Source: Ampelocalamus luodianensis (Eukaryota > Streptophyta > Magnoliopsida > Poales > Poaceae). From it: a stretch of DNA of 64,000 bases. Shown piece by piece: positions 47,557 through 59,115 of the stretch (the stretch's first letter is position 1; each line of letters starts with the position of its first letter). The notes beneath the pieces are model-generated. The model had not been told where the DNA came from and did not search any database. It was given only the letters and a program-made list of their open reading frames with translations. The stretch covers positions 3,048,001-3,112,000 of the forward strand of contig CM070639.1 of NCBI GenBank assembly GCA_036346255.1, read 5' to 3'. Position numbers and translations under genes: made by a program.

Positions 47557-49520
47557 GGGCATGACATTTAAGTAGCATGGGCCTCAGCTAAGTACACATT
47601 TAAGTAGCATGGGCCTCAGCTAAGTACAACATTGGAAAAGGCAATAATACAAGGCTTTGTGAACGTAAATAGACTAACCAACAATTTACCTGGATGAGCA
47701 ACTAGTTTTTGTCCGAAAGGAGAAACAAGAAGTAAAAGGAATGCTTAAATGAAAAGGCACAATGAATCTGACTGCCGATATTAATTTTCTCTGCAACGAG
47801 ACCCCACGAGTTTTACCGAAAAATATCAGATGCTGGGATGGTGTGCTATTCGTCCTATGGTTGGAACACGGGTAGCTCTGTAGCGTGTTAACTAAAGTAG
47901 TTTTAGGGATCAACATCCGAAAAGAATGCTGAAACTTCATGCCTGGGCTGCCAGCGTAAGTTCTGCAGGCATTGAAGGAATGCCGATGTTCACCAAAGTA
48001 GCAATTTCTGGCGCAATCTTTCTGGAGAACAGAAGCAAAGAAAAATGGGGAAAGAAGATAGTAAGCTGTATATACAAGAAAAGTTCGCATCAGAAATTTA
48101 CTGCTTGTAACATTGTACCCTGATTACATCCTGTGAAACACTCCCATAATCCAGGTCTGTGCTGTAACATGCTACGCACACTCTGTAACGTCTTGGGATA
48201 ATGGAGGTCTAATTCTCTCCCAATATTATTGTTTATGGCTAGTTACTACTGGTTAATTTGTTCTGGTGATAATAGAGGTCTAATTCGCTCCCAATATTAT
48301 TGTTTATGGCTGGTTACTACTGGTTAATTTGTTCTGGTGGTAATAGAGGTCTATTTATCACCTGTGATATTTGTTTGTTACTGGTTTCTTACTAGTGGCA
48401 ACTTGTTTTTACTCTTGTATTGCCTCATCATACATTGTGTGGTTTGATTGCTGCAGCCTGTAGGTGATAATTTATGCACTCTACTGGTAGTTTGGTTAGT
48501 TGGTGATTATGTGGGCAGGAAATTTTTTTTTGAAATATATTCTCTTGTTTGTGTTTCAGTTTTGACATTTCTTTGAGCTGAACTTTCTTTCCATTTTGGG
48601 GGTAGTATTATCAGGTTTGTTTTGGCAGTTTCTGGCGAGTCATGATATCACTTCCTCCAGAGTTGAGACTGACACAAGTTGAGCTGTCTATGAACATGCC
48701 TTGCTAAAATGACCTGGTAATTGAATAGTTGTTGAACAATGGCAACAGCATCGTTGTTTCAAAGGAGGAGAAATGCAATACTATCATGTCGAGTCCCCTA
48801 TTTCTCTTCACATTCTAAAACAGTACAAGGACACGAAGTGACTGCAAAAACTGGAACACTTTTTCATAAACACTGTTTTTCAGTGACTAAGTGTTTGCCA
48901 TTAAAAAAACTAGGACCAATGCTAACTCTAAATGGGAAAAAGGACTAGCATAATGCTAAATCACTGTCCCATGGACCATGGTACAGTCCTAGAGTCAAAT
49001 ATATACGGATAAACTCGTGCTATGCTAAAGCATTAGTCAGTATCGTTTCTCTGTCGATTAATCATTCAATGCAAAAATACGGCCATGGCATCAAAAAATT
49101 AAGAGGAAAAGGAAGGGGTTAATTACGGCACACGGGAAAGAAAGGGTCAAAACACGGATAACCACTCACTGCTAATAAACTGGATAGCAAACTATGGAGG
49201 AAAATAAACACATCATTCATTCACCAAGGAGACCAAATGAAAAAAAAAATCCTATGGAGTAGAGACAACAATGCTTTTGAAGAAAAGGACAGGAAAAGGA
49301 GCCAAATAATTTGTGTTTCCCATTTATTTAAGAGGAGATGCTAGGAATACCTTTTTACTCTTTTATTGTTTGTTTTGTAGGGACTAGAAGAGGCACACAT
49401 AAACATTTGCATCGAGCTTAACAGTATAATGCTTGCTTGAGAACAAATTAATGATTGAGCTTAACTGTAAAGCATTGTAAAGACTTGAGCTAACTCCACT
49501 ACAAATCAAAAGGAGACTTT
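47557..49520. other. 3' flank of J-domain gene; tandem repeats, no further gene
   Basis: A 32-bp direct duplication (ACATTTAAGTAGCATGGGCC...) lies at 47567-47630 just after the stop, probably in the 3' UTR. The rest is AT-rich and includes a 71-bp tandem repeat (listed separately). No family was recognised. Confidence 0.5.
48197..48360 (+). repeat. 71-bp tandem repeat, about 2.3 units
   Basis: Units start at 48197, 48268 and 48339 with GATAATGGAGGTCTA-like sequence and run through CCCAATATTATTGTTTATGG to TTTGTTCTGG. Units 1 and 2 differ at only a few bases. Confidence 0.9.
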
Positions 49521-49531
49521 AAACAATCATG

Positions 49532-49768
49532 GAGTAACGAGCGAGCGTAGCTCGTTTGGTCTGCTCGCCAGTTGTGTGGCGGCCGGCATGAGGTTCGATT
49601 CCAGGCGCCTCACCAACCATTTCGGTGGTTTGGATCAGTATATGTACACGTAAGTGCGTTTAGTGGTCACAGCGTGTGTCCGCGCTCCGTGGGGTTTAGC
49701 ACTCACTCTCTAGATTAAGACGTGTATTAAGGACGCACCCATATACGTGTGGTGTGTGTTACTTAAAA
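49532..49768 (+). mobile_element. tRNA-derived SINE, plus strand
   Basis: Flanked by the 11-bp direct repeat AAACAATCATG (49521-49531 and 49769-49779). An A-box-like TAGCTCGTTTGG (49548-49559) and a B-box GGTTCGATTCC (49592-49602) sit at tRNA-like spacing near the 5' end, and the 3' end is A-rich. It differs in sequence from the SINE at 13774, so it is probably another subfamily. Confidence 0.8.
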
Positions 49769-49871
49769 AAACAATCATGTAGTAGTAGTAGTAGCTGTGG
49801 CGCCTAATGTTTGACTATTTTTCAGCTTCACTTCAACTCAAAGAGTTGAGAGTTGAAACATTCGATATATC

Positions 49872-49893
49872 AGAGAGAGAGAGAGAGAGAGAG
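49872..49893. repeat. (GA)n microsatellite
   Basis: GA run followed by a further purine-rich GGGGGAGAGAGAGA stretch. Confidence 0.9.
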
Positions 49894-50142
49894 GGGGAGA
49901 GAGAGATGCAGGAAGAACCATGAGTCTTTGGATTAAGGCAGGAAATAGTCTCAAGCTTATTACATTAACCTATGGACTACAGTAATATATTTATAGTGGC
50001 ACATGAAAGACTCCGTGTAAGAGTAGAATTATGAGTTGGTGTATGAAACAAAATTCGTATCATACTCAAACTCAATTCGTATCACATTCAAACTCAACAA
50101 TCTCCACCTTGAGACGAATTCTTCATGTAACCAAAACAAAAC

Positions 50143-50201
50143 GTGATATCCTCGAAACAGATTAGCATGAACACTTTATGCGCCGAACATCCATAGGACT
50201 A
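50143..50201 (+). repeat. 59-bp direct repeat, copy 1 (Copia remnant)
   Basis: Starts GTGATATCCTCGAAACAG and ends CCATAGGACTA. Copy 2 at 50680-50738 differs at about two bases. Together they bracket a 478-bp insert. Confidence 0.9.
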
Positions 50202-50252
50202 CAGTATAAGTTTAATTAAGTACAATTCCAACATTTGGGGCGTCCACAGCGT

Positions 50253-50264
50253 TGGTATCAGAGC
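50253..50264 (+). promoter_or_regulatory. Retrotransposon primer-binding site (initiator tRNA-Met)
   Basis: TGGTATCAGAGC is complementary to the 3' end of plant initiator tRNA-Met, the usual minus-strand primer of plant LTR retrotransposons. It lies just after sequence that could be an LTR end. On the + strand it points the opposite way to the RNase H remnant, so two retroelement pieces are probably juxtaposed. Confidence 0.6.
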
Positions 50265-50679
50265 ATACGTTGCCTGTAGGTTAGAAATAGCATGGCCGAA
50301 GTCATTAGAGAGTCTTCTGGCAAATTATTTTCAAGTTAGTAGTATAATTCCGAAAGTTTAAGTATGACATCTTTTATTTCTTACCTTCCTTAGATCAATT
50401 CTTGTCCCAACTTTCTGTTGGTTTTTCAAGAGTAAATTGTTTTCTTATCTTGTCTTTTTGTCTATAGATGAGCGGGTGGTACTTGGTCAAGGAGACTCGA
50501 GCTGAGGATGTGGATGGGTTTCCGGCTTTGCTGCGGGACATGATGTGGAGAGCCAATTTCACTTATCAGCCAGAGTACGCCATTTATCGACGAGATCGAG
50601 GACCTGGAATGGAGGAGTACCGCGGAATACCTGCTACTTGGAGTCAACATGAATCGCGTTCCTCGCAACGTGCTTTACG

Positions 50680-50738
50680 GTGATATCCTCGAAATAGATT
50701 AGCATGAACACTTTATGCGTCGAACATCCATAGGACTA
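50680..50738 (+). repeat. 59-bp direct repeat, copy 2
   Basis: Near-identical to 50143-50201. Copy 2 abuts the end of the Copia RNase H frame, so this word probably belongs to the Copia element's 3' region and was duplicated with the insert. Confidence 0.9.
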
Positions 50739-51316
50739 TTGAATGATGCCAACTAAGTCCGAGCAAAACTCAAACTTAGCAGTAGGAACTGGCTTTGTCA
50801 TCATATCAGCTAGATTATCATGAGTACTTATCTTGACGACTTTAATGTCACTATGAGCAACGACCCCTCGAATATAATGATATCTGTTGTTAATGTGTTT
50901 CGTTCTCTCATAAAACAGCTGATCATTCGTAAGGGAAATAGCACTTTGACAGTCGCCGAATATTGTAGTGCAAGACATACTTTCACAAAGATCAGTAAAC
51001 AAACATCTTAGCCAAACGACTTCTTTGCAAGCTTCAGAAATATTCATATACTCGGCTTCTGTAGTGGACAAGGCAATAATAGTTTCAATGCTTGCTTTTC
51101 AACTAATGACATATCCTCCAACAGTGAACACATAACAAGTAAGAGATATTTTCTTATCCAAATCTCTAGAAAAATATGAGTCCACATAACCAACGATTCC
51201 ATCTTTAATCTTCCCAAACTGTAAACAAGCATCAGATGTGCTCTGCAAGTATATGAAAATCCATTGAACTGTTTTGCAATACTATTTGCTAGGATTAGCC
51301 ATGTAACTATTAACAA
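50736..51316 (-). pseudogene. Ty1/Copia RNase H and end of reverse transcriptase, broken
   Basis: Two minus-strand frames cover the Copia polyprotein end. The upstream piece (to 51316) has LGRLKMES, then YVDSYFSRDLDKK-like sequence in shifted frames. The downstream piece (50736-51071) reads STTEAEYMNISEACKEVVWL, then CQSAISL, ERTKHINNRYHYIRG and ISTHDNLADMMTKP, the classic Copia RNase H motifs. A frameshift near 51070-51100 separates them, and nothing recognisable of integrase or gag is present. It is a decayed retrotransposon fragment, not an active gene. Confidence 0.9.
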
Positions 51317-52784
51317 TACTCAATAATTGAGATAAATTGGGATGGGAACATACCATGATATACATAAGTAAACCAACTGCACTGGCATATTGTTGACGCA
51401 AACTATGTGCAACCAAATGTAACCACAAACACACGAGTCAATTGTAGCTTTTCACCCTGAGTATTCTAAGGTTATCGTATCCATAAAGAACGGACTAACT
51501 TCGCATAGGGTTCAACAATCTAAAATTCATGTAACTATCCAGGGTAAACGGATATGAGTGATAAATATGACCCAACTTCGACAAAAAAGATAGCTAGGCA
51601 CATAACAATAAGCCTAAAAGCTAGAACAATCAAACTAGGGTAAGGCTAGAAGAACTAGGTCCAAAGGTTGCAATGCTAAATTGATGTAAAAATAAGATGC
51701 TAGATCAATCACTAAGGTGGCTCTCACCCTAGAGTCCAATACCACCTTTTGTACCGGTTCACCTGTCACATGATAAGGCTAATCTTAGCATAGCAAGTCC
51801 TGTACAACTTGATATAGTTTTGCTTACTAGATGTAAACACCACGTCTAAACCTAGGGCTAACCAATAGATAACTAAATTGATCTAATTACCAACTGAGAA
51901 ACAAGCATGATATCAAGAAGACATAATAGGATGATCAAAGATGCAAAACATAACAACTATCACAGCGAAGCATGAAAACAAAGGAAGTACAGAGGAATGC
52001 TTACATACGAGAAGATGACAAAAGCTGCAGACTCTGGCTGCCTTCCGACGTAGACGCTCCGGATCCTGGCTATAAATAGAATCGTCCCTAATTAGAGCCT
52101 AATTAGAACCCATCTAATTAGAGAGGTTAATTAGAACCCTAATTAGAGAGGCTAATTAGAGCCATATATAATCCCTAATATGTAATCTAGATCTAATTAC
52201 ATAATGGAACATTGCTCCAGCCTCGCTAAAGCGGCGAGGGAAGAACTCAAAGATTGGATGCTTTGGAGGGCACCCCTGGGGTCCTATTTAAAGGGATTAT
52301 GCGAAGAACTCGAAGATTGTATGATTGGTCGCATAGTATCCATGACTGGTCGTTTCATGACTCAAACTAGTCTACGAGCAATTTGACCTTAATAAAAGGG
52401 ATTATGCTTCTTTTTACGGTTGTCATATGTATATAACTGTTATAAAGTGGGCTCTTAATATATGGATCTGCTTTCATAGAGACTATGACTTTGACCGAAA
52501 AATATTGACTTGGTCAAGAATCCTCGTCAGACCCGTTTTTGCATGGCGGTATTGCCCACACCGGGCGATGAGTAGGTGATTTTGCCATGTAGGATGACAT
52601 GCTAGCCAAGTTTAGGTGATGACAGGGAGGCCCATAGGCTTTCGAACAAAGTGTAGGGTATTATATGGACTTCTTCATGCAATATATCTTGAAGGTTAGC
52701 TTCAAAGAATGGGACAGGACAAGTGACATCTCATCCTCAAGTCAGGACATCATTGCTGGGCTGCAGGATTGAACGGCTGAGCTA
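51317..52784. other. Repeat-like intergenic sequence, no gene seen
   Basis: Begins as further Copia-like non-coding sequence, then an unassigned repeat-like stretch. 52080-52200 holds several copies of CTAATTAGA(A/G)CC, a short local repeat. No protein family was recognised. Confidence 0.45.
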
Positions 52785-54215
52785 AAGAGGTTTGGTGTTT
52801 GGCTGTCTGGCTTTTAAGTAGGCTGGTTGCAACTTCTGAGATGGCAAATGTCTAAAATGCCCGAGGCAAGTAATGACTTGTTTGATACCGTTTAATGATA
52901 ATTAACACAATTGATGACATTTAACGAGAACTAACAACAATTAATGATAAACTAACACAATTGATGACAACTACCGCGATTGATGACAAACTAACACAAT
53001 TGACGACAACTACCACAATTGACCGCAATTAATGATAATTAACGCAATTATCGCACTTGATTGGAATTACCGCAATTAACGACAATTGACAATAAATAAT
53101 GATTTAATAAACAATTAATACATAAACAATTATTGCAATAAACAATTAATACATAAATAATTATTACAATAAACAACTAATGCATAAATAATTATTATAA
53201 TAAATAACTAATACATAAATAATTATTATAATAAATAACTAATACATAAAACAATTAATACATAAATAAATTAGTTTAATTAATATATAAATAAATCATT
53301 TATATAAGAATAAAAAAGGAAAAGAAAAAACCAGCGGTGGCTAGGGTTGGGGGTAGCTCAGCGCGTGGCGGGAAAGGACAACGCCAACGCCAACGACAGA
53401 GGCGACATTGGGGGAGGAGCTCGGCAGTGGCTCGGGGAAGGAGGAGGCTGGCGGCAACGACAACGTTGGGGGAGGAGGGGTGGCTCGAGGTTGGGGGAGG
53501 GGCTGCCGCGTTGGGGTTGGCGACAGCGGCTCGGAGGCGGAGGAGGGCGATGGAGGCAGAGGCGACGGCTCGGGGAAGGAAGAGGGTAGCGTCGGGGAAG
53601 AGGGCAGCTCGAAGGCGGAGGAGTACGACAGAGGCGCCAAGGAGGAGGCGGCTGTGGGAGAGGAGGGAAGAGGGTGGCTCGGAGGCGGAGAGTCCGGCGG
53701 AGGCGTCGAGGAGGAGGCCCGGGGAGGGACGAGTGTGGCGGTGTCCAGATCTGGGCATATCCAGATCTTGGCGGTGCCGTGCGAGGGAGGAGGATGCGTT
53801 GGGGGTGGCGACGGGGAGGAGGAGGATGCGGTGGTGCGGGAGAGGGAGAGGAGGAGGACGGGGGCAGGGCGCCGGCGCCAGGGAGGAGGGATGACGGGGC
53901 GCGCGGGGGGAGAGGGGAGGACGGGGGCGTGTGGGGGAGGAGAGGGCTAGGGTTAGGGTTCGGGGGGGGTGGGGCGCGGTGGGGAGGGGTTTTGAGCGAT
54001 GGCAAAAGCGGGTAATTACCCCCAAGTATAGGGGCAAACTCGGAATGGGGCTGCGAGAAGCCCCGGAAAGCTCCTCGTGGACGGTTTTCGGTTTCTGGCT
54101 TCCACGCATTATAACGGCTTCGGTTTCGGAAAAAAGCGGAGAAAAGTAAGACGTTGAAACAGCTTCCGACTTTTCGAGCGAAAAGGTGAAACCGAAGCAG
54201 TTCCAAAACAGGCCC
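52785..54215 (-). mobile_element. Non-autonomous DNA element E2 (inverted copy of E1)
   Basis: On the minus strand it starts near 54215 with TTTTGGAACTGCTTCGGTTT, matching the start of E1, followed by a GC-rich island with CCTAGCC...CCGCTGG and then an AT-rich array (52880-53290) of TTAATTG/TTATCG-type words as in E1. Length about 1.43 kb. Frames of 180-290 codons on both strands come from composition and do not encode a known transposase. It ends about 35 bp upstream of the TATA box of the next gene. Boundaries are approximate. Confidence 0.55.
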
Positions 54216-54249
54216 TAACTCTGGCCATCCCATCTAGCACTAGTTCCAA

Positions 54250-54256
54250 TATAAAA
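54250..54256 (+). promoter_or_regulatory. TATA box of the cysteine-rich peptide gene
   Basis: TATAAAA lies 58-64 bp before the ATG at 54314, with a leader that would be about 30-35 nt long if transcription starts at the usual distance. Confidence 0.7.
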
Positions 54257-54313
54257 GCCCGGGGCATGCAGACCATATACTCTGAACCTTGTTCAGGCCG
54301 AAACACAGATGAG

Positions 54314-54670
54314 ATGGCGATCCAGAAGCCATTGATGTGGTCCGTGCTCCTTGTGCTGCTGGTCTTTGCATCAAGTACTCTCTCTCTCTCACTCACTCAG
54401 AGATTAGACAGCCCAATAAACAATTGAACATGTGTATATCTACTGATTGATTTGTGCTGATACATGCTTGTTCTTCCTTCACTTTTTTGTTTTGTTTTTT
54501 GTTTCCTTTCCATAGACTGGGAGCCTACTATTCAACATGATGTATGGAAATGCTGGGCTGAACCCAAGGACTCATGCTATGCTTCTGAGTACGGCAGGTA
54601 TTCCATTGCGGCGCCATTGTCACACTGCAAGTGTCACAAACGAAATTACAACAGTGATCAGCATAGATAG
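54314..54670 (+). CDS. Small secreted four-cysteine peptide
   Basis: Two exons, 54314-54374 and 54516-54670 (phase 1, GT-AG), giving 71 residues. Residues 1-20 form a signal peptide (MAIQKPLMWSV then LLVLLVFAS), so the product should enter the secretory pathway. The mature part of about 50 residues has four cysteines spaced C-x7-C-x16-C-x1-C (KCW..., DSCY..., CKCH). One intron just after the signal peptide, a short mature domain and even cysteines are typical of plant cysteine-rich peptides, many of which act in reproduction, seed signalling or defence. The spacing recalls the ESF1/MEG-type peptides, but I cannot confirm the family. A TATA box and a plausible leader support a real gene. Confidence 0.7.
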
Positions 54671-57600
54671 CCAAGCGCTTGATGTGAAAATCAATAAGAA
54701 AGATGTAGAACGCTTACGAATAAAATGACGGTGATGTTTTATATTAGTGTCAAATATATTTGCTGATGTTTGGCTCAATCAAGTGTCCTTTATGGTTTAT
54801 GGTGTTCAAGATTCAAGTGTTCATGAAAGACAGACAAGCACTTCTAATAAAGAAGGCACTTTGGTGTTATGTTAAAATCTGATTCATCAAATTTGTGGAA
54901 AGCCAAGTCATTTATCATCCTCTTTTCTTATTAAAATTGTTTTTTAGAACCTTCTTATAAGCAAAAGACATTATTGTATTTGATATTATTGGTGGGTGAC
55001 AGAAAACAAACCGAGCAACTCCATCCACTTTGACAATCAGAAGGGGAAAAGGTCAACAAAGATAAGTAGAAAATAGGGCAGAAGGTGGCCGAAGGCTTTG
55101 TACTTTTCTTACCCACGTGAGACGTAAAAAACAAAAAATCTCTCTAAAGTTTATATTTAAACATCGGTGAAAAATCTGACTTCACGGGGACTAATGGTGG
55201 TGGAAAAAACAAAAATTAGGCAAAGGGAAGAGATGCAAAAAAAAAAAAAACGGTGGCAAAGTGGAGGATAGGAACATCATTGGTAACAATTTGCAAACTC
55301 GCATGAAATGCACACTAACAAAATTGATAACCAATGTTGCTCTACTCTCCATTTACAATGCTAGCCATGATTATGGAAAGCGTAAAGATTAAACTTTTAT
55401 TTAGCATTGTGGTATGTTCTAAGGAGCTTCGACATACTACCATTCTATTGATTGTGTCTTATTTTTAGGATAGATCTAGTAATTTAATATTATAAATCAT
55501 AGAGTAACAGATCACCAAAGTCCGAGGATAAGGCTCCCTAAAATTGAGGGTGGGTACCTTTGGCTAGCCAAAGTTTAGGCAGTCTTTTATGACCCATATG
55601 TCATATTGCAAGAAAGAGAAATTTGGCTACCAAATTTTGGTATTTCACAGTTTTTGCCACCTATGTTTTGGCCAAAACTTGCCAATTTATCGGAGTAAAC
55701 CAAATTTGGTTGTCATCCAAACATAGTAAGACACTAAGTCACTGCCAAAACTTACCATCTGTAAAATCTGAAAGGAAAAGGTCAACTTTTCAATCTCCAA
55801 CTATGGTCGCAATCCATTTTTCAACCGGCAACTCCAAAACCGTTTACTTTTCACTCTTGAATTCTCAAAACCGGTGTAAAATACCGCCTTAGCCTGAAAC
55901 CATGATGATTTTGGTCGCCGTGAAACCGACATGGACGAATACAACTGAATCAACGAAGCTTAACTGACACAACAATAAATAAATGAGATTTGCTAAACAA
56001 TATTTGACTGTTTTCTTTGATCAAAATAGTCGAATTTTCACCTGTCCAATATGCTTTGAGATTTGCACTTTTTCTCATAAGATGAATTTGTGTTCGAATT
56101 TATTATGATTTTTTTTCAGAACATAACGGGTTCACCACATTGTCATATTTTGTTGGTATAGAATTTTATTTTTTGTCTTTATTTTTTCTCAATATCTCAA
56201 AATATATGTTAGATTTCGAATCATATAATGGAAATATAAGTTATTAAGACTTTTGAGAATAATTACAATGATCAAGAACAAAAAATATATAAATAAATTA
56301 TTATAATTTATGTATAATAAAATTATAAATAAACTAAAATTTAACAGTTTTGAAATCTTATATAGACAGACCTGAATAAATTGTGTCGCCCCATGTCATA
56401 CACATATCTCCTTCCTCCTACTCTCTCTCTCTCTCTCTCTGGCAAGCACGAGCCGGCCGGTCTCGGCTCACTGCCAGCCACCCTCTCCTCCTCCTCTCCC
56501 TCCCTCTCTTTACAGCGACGCCGGATCAGGAGCAAGGCAGCCCTGCCATGGCACGCGGGCGCACCGCCTTTTGTGGGGGAAGAGCACGAGCAAGCAGGAC
56601 GGCGGCTCTCTCCCGCCCCTCCACTCGTCGCGATTTCTTGCTGCGACGAACAGCGCAGATGCAGCAACGACTAGCTGCTGGGCTGCTCTCCGAGGTGATG
56701 ATGCGTCGATCTGTGAAGGATGCCACGATTTGTTAATGCGGCCGCTCTTGTTAATGCCTCAATCTGATTGTGCTAATCGATATGACTGCATCAGTATAGT
56801 ATTAGGATTCAATTCCGATATTTTCCAATCATCAAAAGCAGTATGCAAGGACGGTGCACAGGTCTTAAGGTCACCAACATTTCTATCTTCGTGTCAACAA
56901 TCTCCTTCTAGGATAGGTTTTCGGAGTTAATAAAATATTATTTAATAAAAAACTAATATTCTACAGTAACAAAAAGCAAAATACTAATTTTTTCATATTA
57001 GAGATAACACCTCAAATAATTAAGAAAAATTTAAAATTAATTAAGAAAAAAAAGAGGTATAAGGATGTACCTATGCTGCTATCGATGTGTGCAAACGGCC
57101 TGAGCTGCTGACTCACATTCCCTCCCTAGAGCCATGACTCTCAGGAGTCCTGGCTATCTCACTTGCGACCCACTTTCTTGGCGCTTGCTACATTACTCCT
57201 ACTTTCAAGGCTACGCACTCCCACTCTTCGCACACTGCCGCCGAGGTCCGGCCAAAGCCTGGGAGTCACCCTCGCCTTCGCTTGCACCAAATCGCCTCGT
57301 CATACACCTGGTTGCTTCGTGGACTTGTGCGCCAATGCTGCCTAACGGTCTGAGAGAGAGATGCCTAGTGGTATGAGAGAGAGGTTAGGACTTATTTGAT
57401 TGGGAGGGTGTCTCCGAATGGGCTGAAAGCTATTTGGTTGGCGAGCTGAGCCAAACTATCTGAGCCGAATTGGGGAGGATATGTGGGAGTGGGATGAAAT
57501 CTATTGAGGTATAAATGTGTGAAGTATTCTACCTAATTATTAATATCTATGCATAACATATCTACTAAATATAAGGTATTTCACAAAAAAAATTTGTGTA

Positions 57601-58076
57601 TTTGGCTGAACACCCATGACCAATACTAGGACCGCCCCTGACCACGAGCCTTGCATCACCGGTGGTTGCCATGCCGCCTCACCAGCACAACGATGGTTGC
57701 GCACCATGCCTCTCCACTGCTTCCATCGCCACCCACACGTATAGCGATGAGTCCAACCAATAAGCGTTCGCAGGATCCATAGCATGACCTTCGCCTCCAT
57801 CGTGAACTCCTGCGGTTCTAGCCGCACCGGCTTGGTGGTGGTCAAGGTCACCACACGACTTCTCGCGGAGTTGCCGACGGCGAACGCGCGGATGGACACA
57901 CCGTCTACAGCCCCACGACGGCGAGCAGGAGTGGAGCAGATGGACAAGAGGAATATAGCAGGGTAAGGAGAGCATACTTGTCAATACCATTCCGGAGGCT
58001 ATATTGGTTTTGGCTCTTGGAATGATACATTTCGGTATCGGCTCATACCGATATACCGTTCTGGAGTTTAATATAA

Positions 58077-58115
<39 letters not shown>

Positions 58116-58950
58116 AGTGCGTATATATGTTTAATTGTATGCACACTAAATTTCACTTGCAATATTACTCTAAATACATAGTTGTATGATCAAATATAAC
58201 ATATACTTCAATGAGTTCAACAGACGATATTATCAATTCCGTCAGTATGCCTGGTATTGTCTGGTATCGAGGCCGGCATGGCCGGTATTGACTGGTATCA
58301 AGCCGGTATAGCCGATATTAACCGGTATCAAGACCGATATGGAATGCGGGGCTGCTCCGTACCATTTTAGGTGACAGAATGATACATACCGGCCATGCCA
58401 GCTGGTAGTGGAGCTGTATTAAAAAGTTTGAGGGAGAGAGAGCATAGAAGAAAAAAATGATGTGGCATGCTGAGTCAAAGTTTGTTTTACGTCAGGTCAG
58501 CCAAAACCACGGTGTTTTTATGTGTACTAGGAGACAGACCCGCACGTTGGCGCGACGAGGGAATGCCACGAAACGGTAAGGCATGGGCCCCATATGGAAA
58601 AGGCAGGCGTGGGGAAGGACGACGCACACAGACTGCAACGCCAAAAGCGAAGCAAATTGCACGACCCAGCGGCTCGTTGATGAAATCGAACGGTGTAGCG
58701 AGGCTTCGCGATCGCAGGCGAGCAAAACCGAGGAAGCATCGGATGGGCGCGAGGTAGGTCAGCGCGGAATCTGACGGGGGGAGGAGATTTCAAGCGACGT
58801 GGCCTGCCGAATCGCACCTCAACTTTCGCTTTGTTTATACTGGAGGATTTTGATTGGTTTTGAGAGAGAGGTGGTAAAATGAACGGTTTTTAAGTGGTGG
58901 ATTGAAAAGTGGAATTTTTCAATCTCAAATGTGTGGATGGTGCAGGGGAA
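54671..58950. other. Intergenic, no gene seen
   Basis: 56130-56345 is a relative of the 31500-32250 repeat. 56420-56440 is (CT)n. 56440-56740 is GC-rich with several frames open by composition. 57640-57960 is GC-richer with short frames on both strands. 58080-58111 is (TA)n. 58240-58400 contains many copies of CCGGTAT/GGTATC-like words. None gives a recognisable protein. Confidence 0.45.
58080..58111. repeat. (TA)n microsatellite
   Basis: Uninterrupted TA run of about 32 bp. Confidence 0.95.
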
Positions 58951-58959
58951 GTCAGGTGC

Positions 58960-59115
58960 CAATTTACCAGCAGTTTATCTGAACCTGCCCCGCGCCCCCG
59001 CCTCCTCCCCACCTCCTCGCGCAGACGTTCCACTTCCACCTCCCACAGGACCACACGTTTCTCCTCCTCCTCCCCCCTCCCTTCTCTCCCCTTGGACAGA
59101 CTCGAGCGCCGCTTC
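58960..59115 (+). other. Possible first (untranslated) exon of the GGP-like gene
   Basis: Pyrimidine-rich, GC-rich stretch (CCCCGCGCCCCCGCC, many CCTCC words) that falls off sharply into T-rich sequence after about 59115, as at the first exon-intron border of many grass genes. A long leader intron to 61479 would follow. A second candidate leader piece is 60044-60322, ending at a GTAAAG donor. This is inference only. Confidence 0.3.

Noticed and set aside
50468..50683. 71-codon plus-strand frame after the primer-binding site
   Set aside because: Could be a gag-like leader piece, but no zinc knuckle or other motif is seen; treated as part of the rearranged retroelement insert.
53300..54233. 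Frames of 180-291 codons on both strands
   Set aside because: GC island of element E2; both strands open at once and no transposase or other family motif.
57540..58146. Overlapping minus-strand frames of 135 and 155 codons
   Set aside because: No domain; the second runs through the TA microsatellite, which translates to an Ile/Tyr run.
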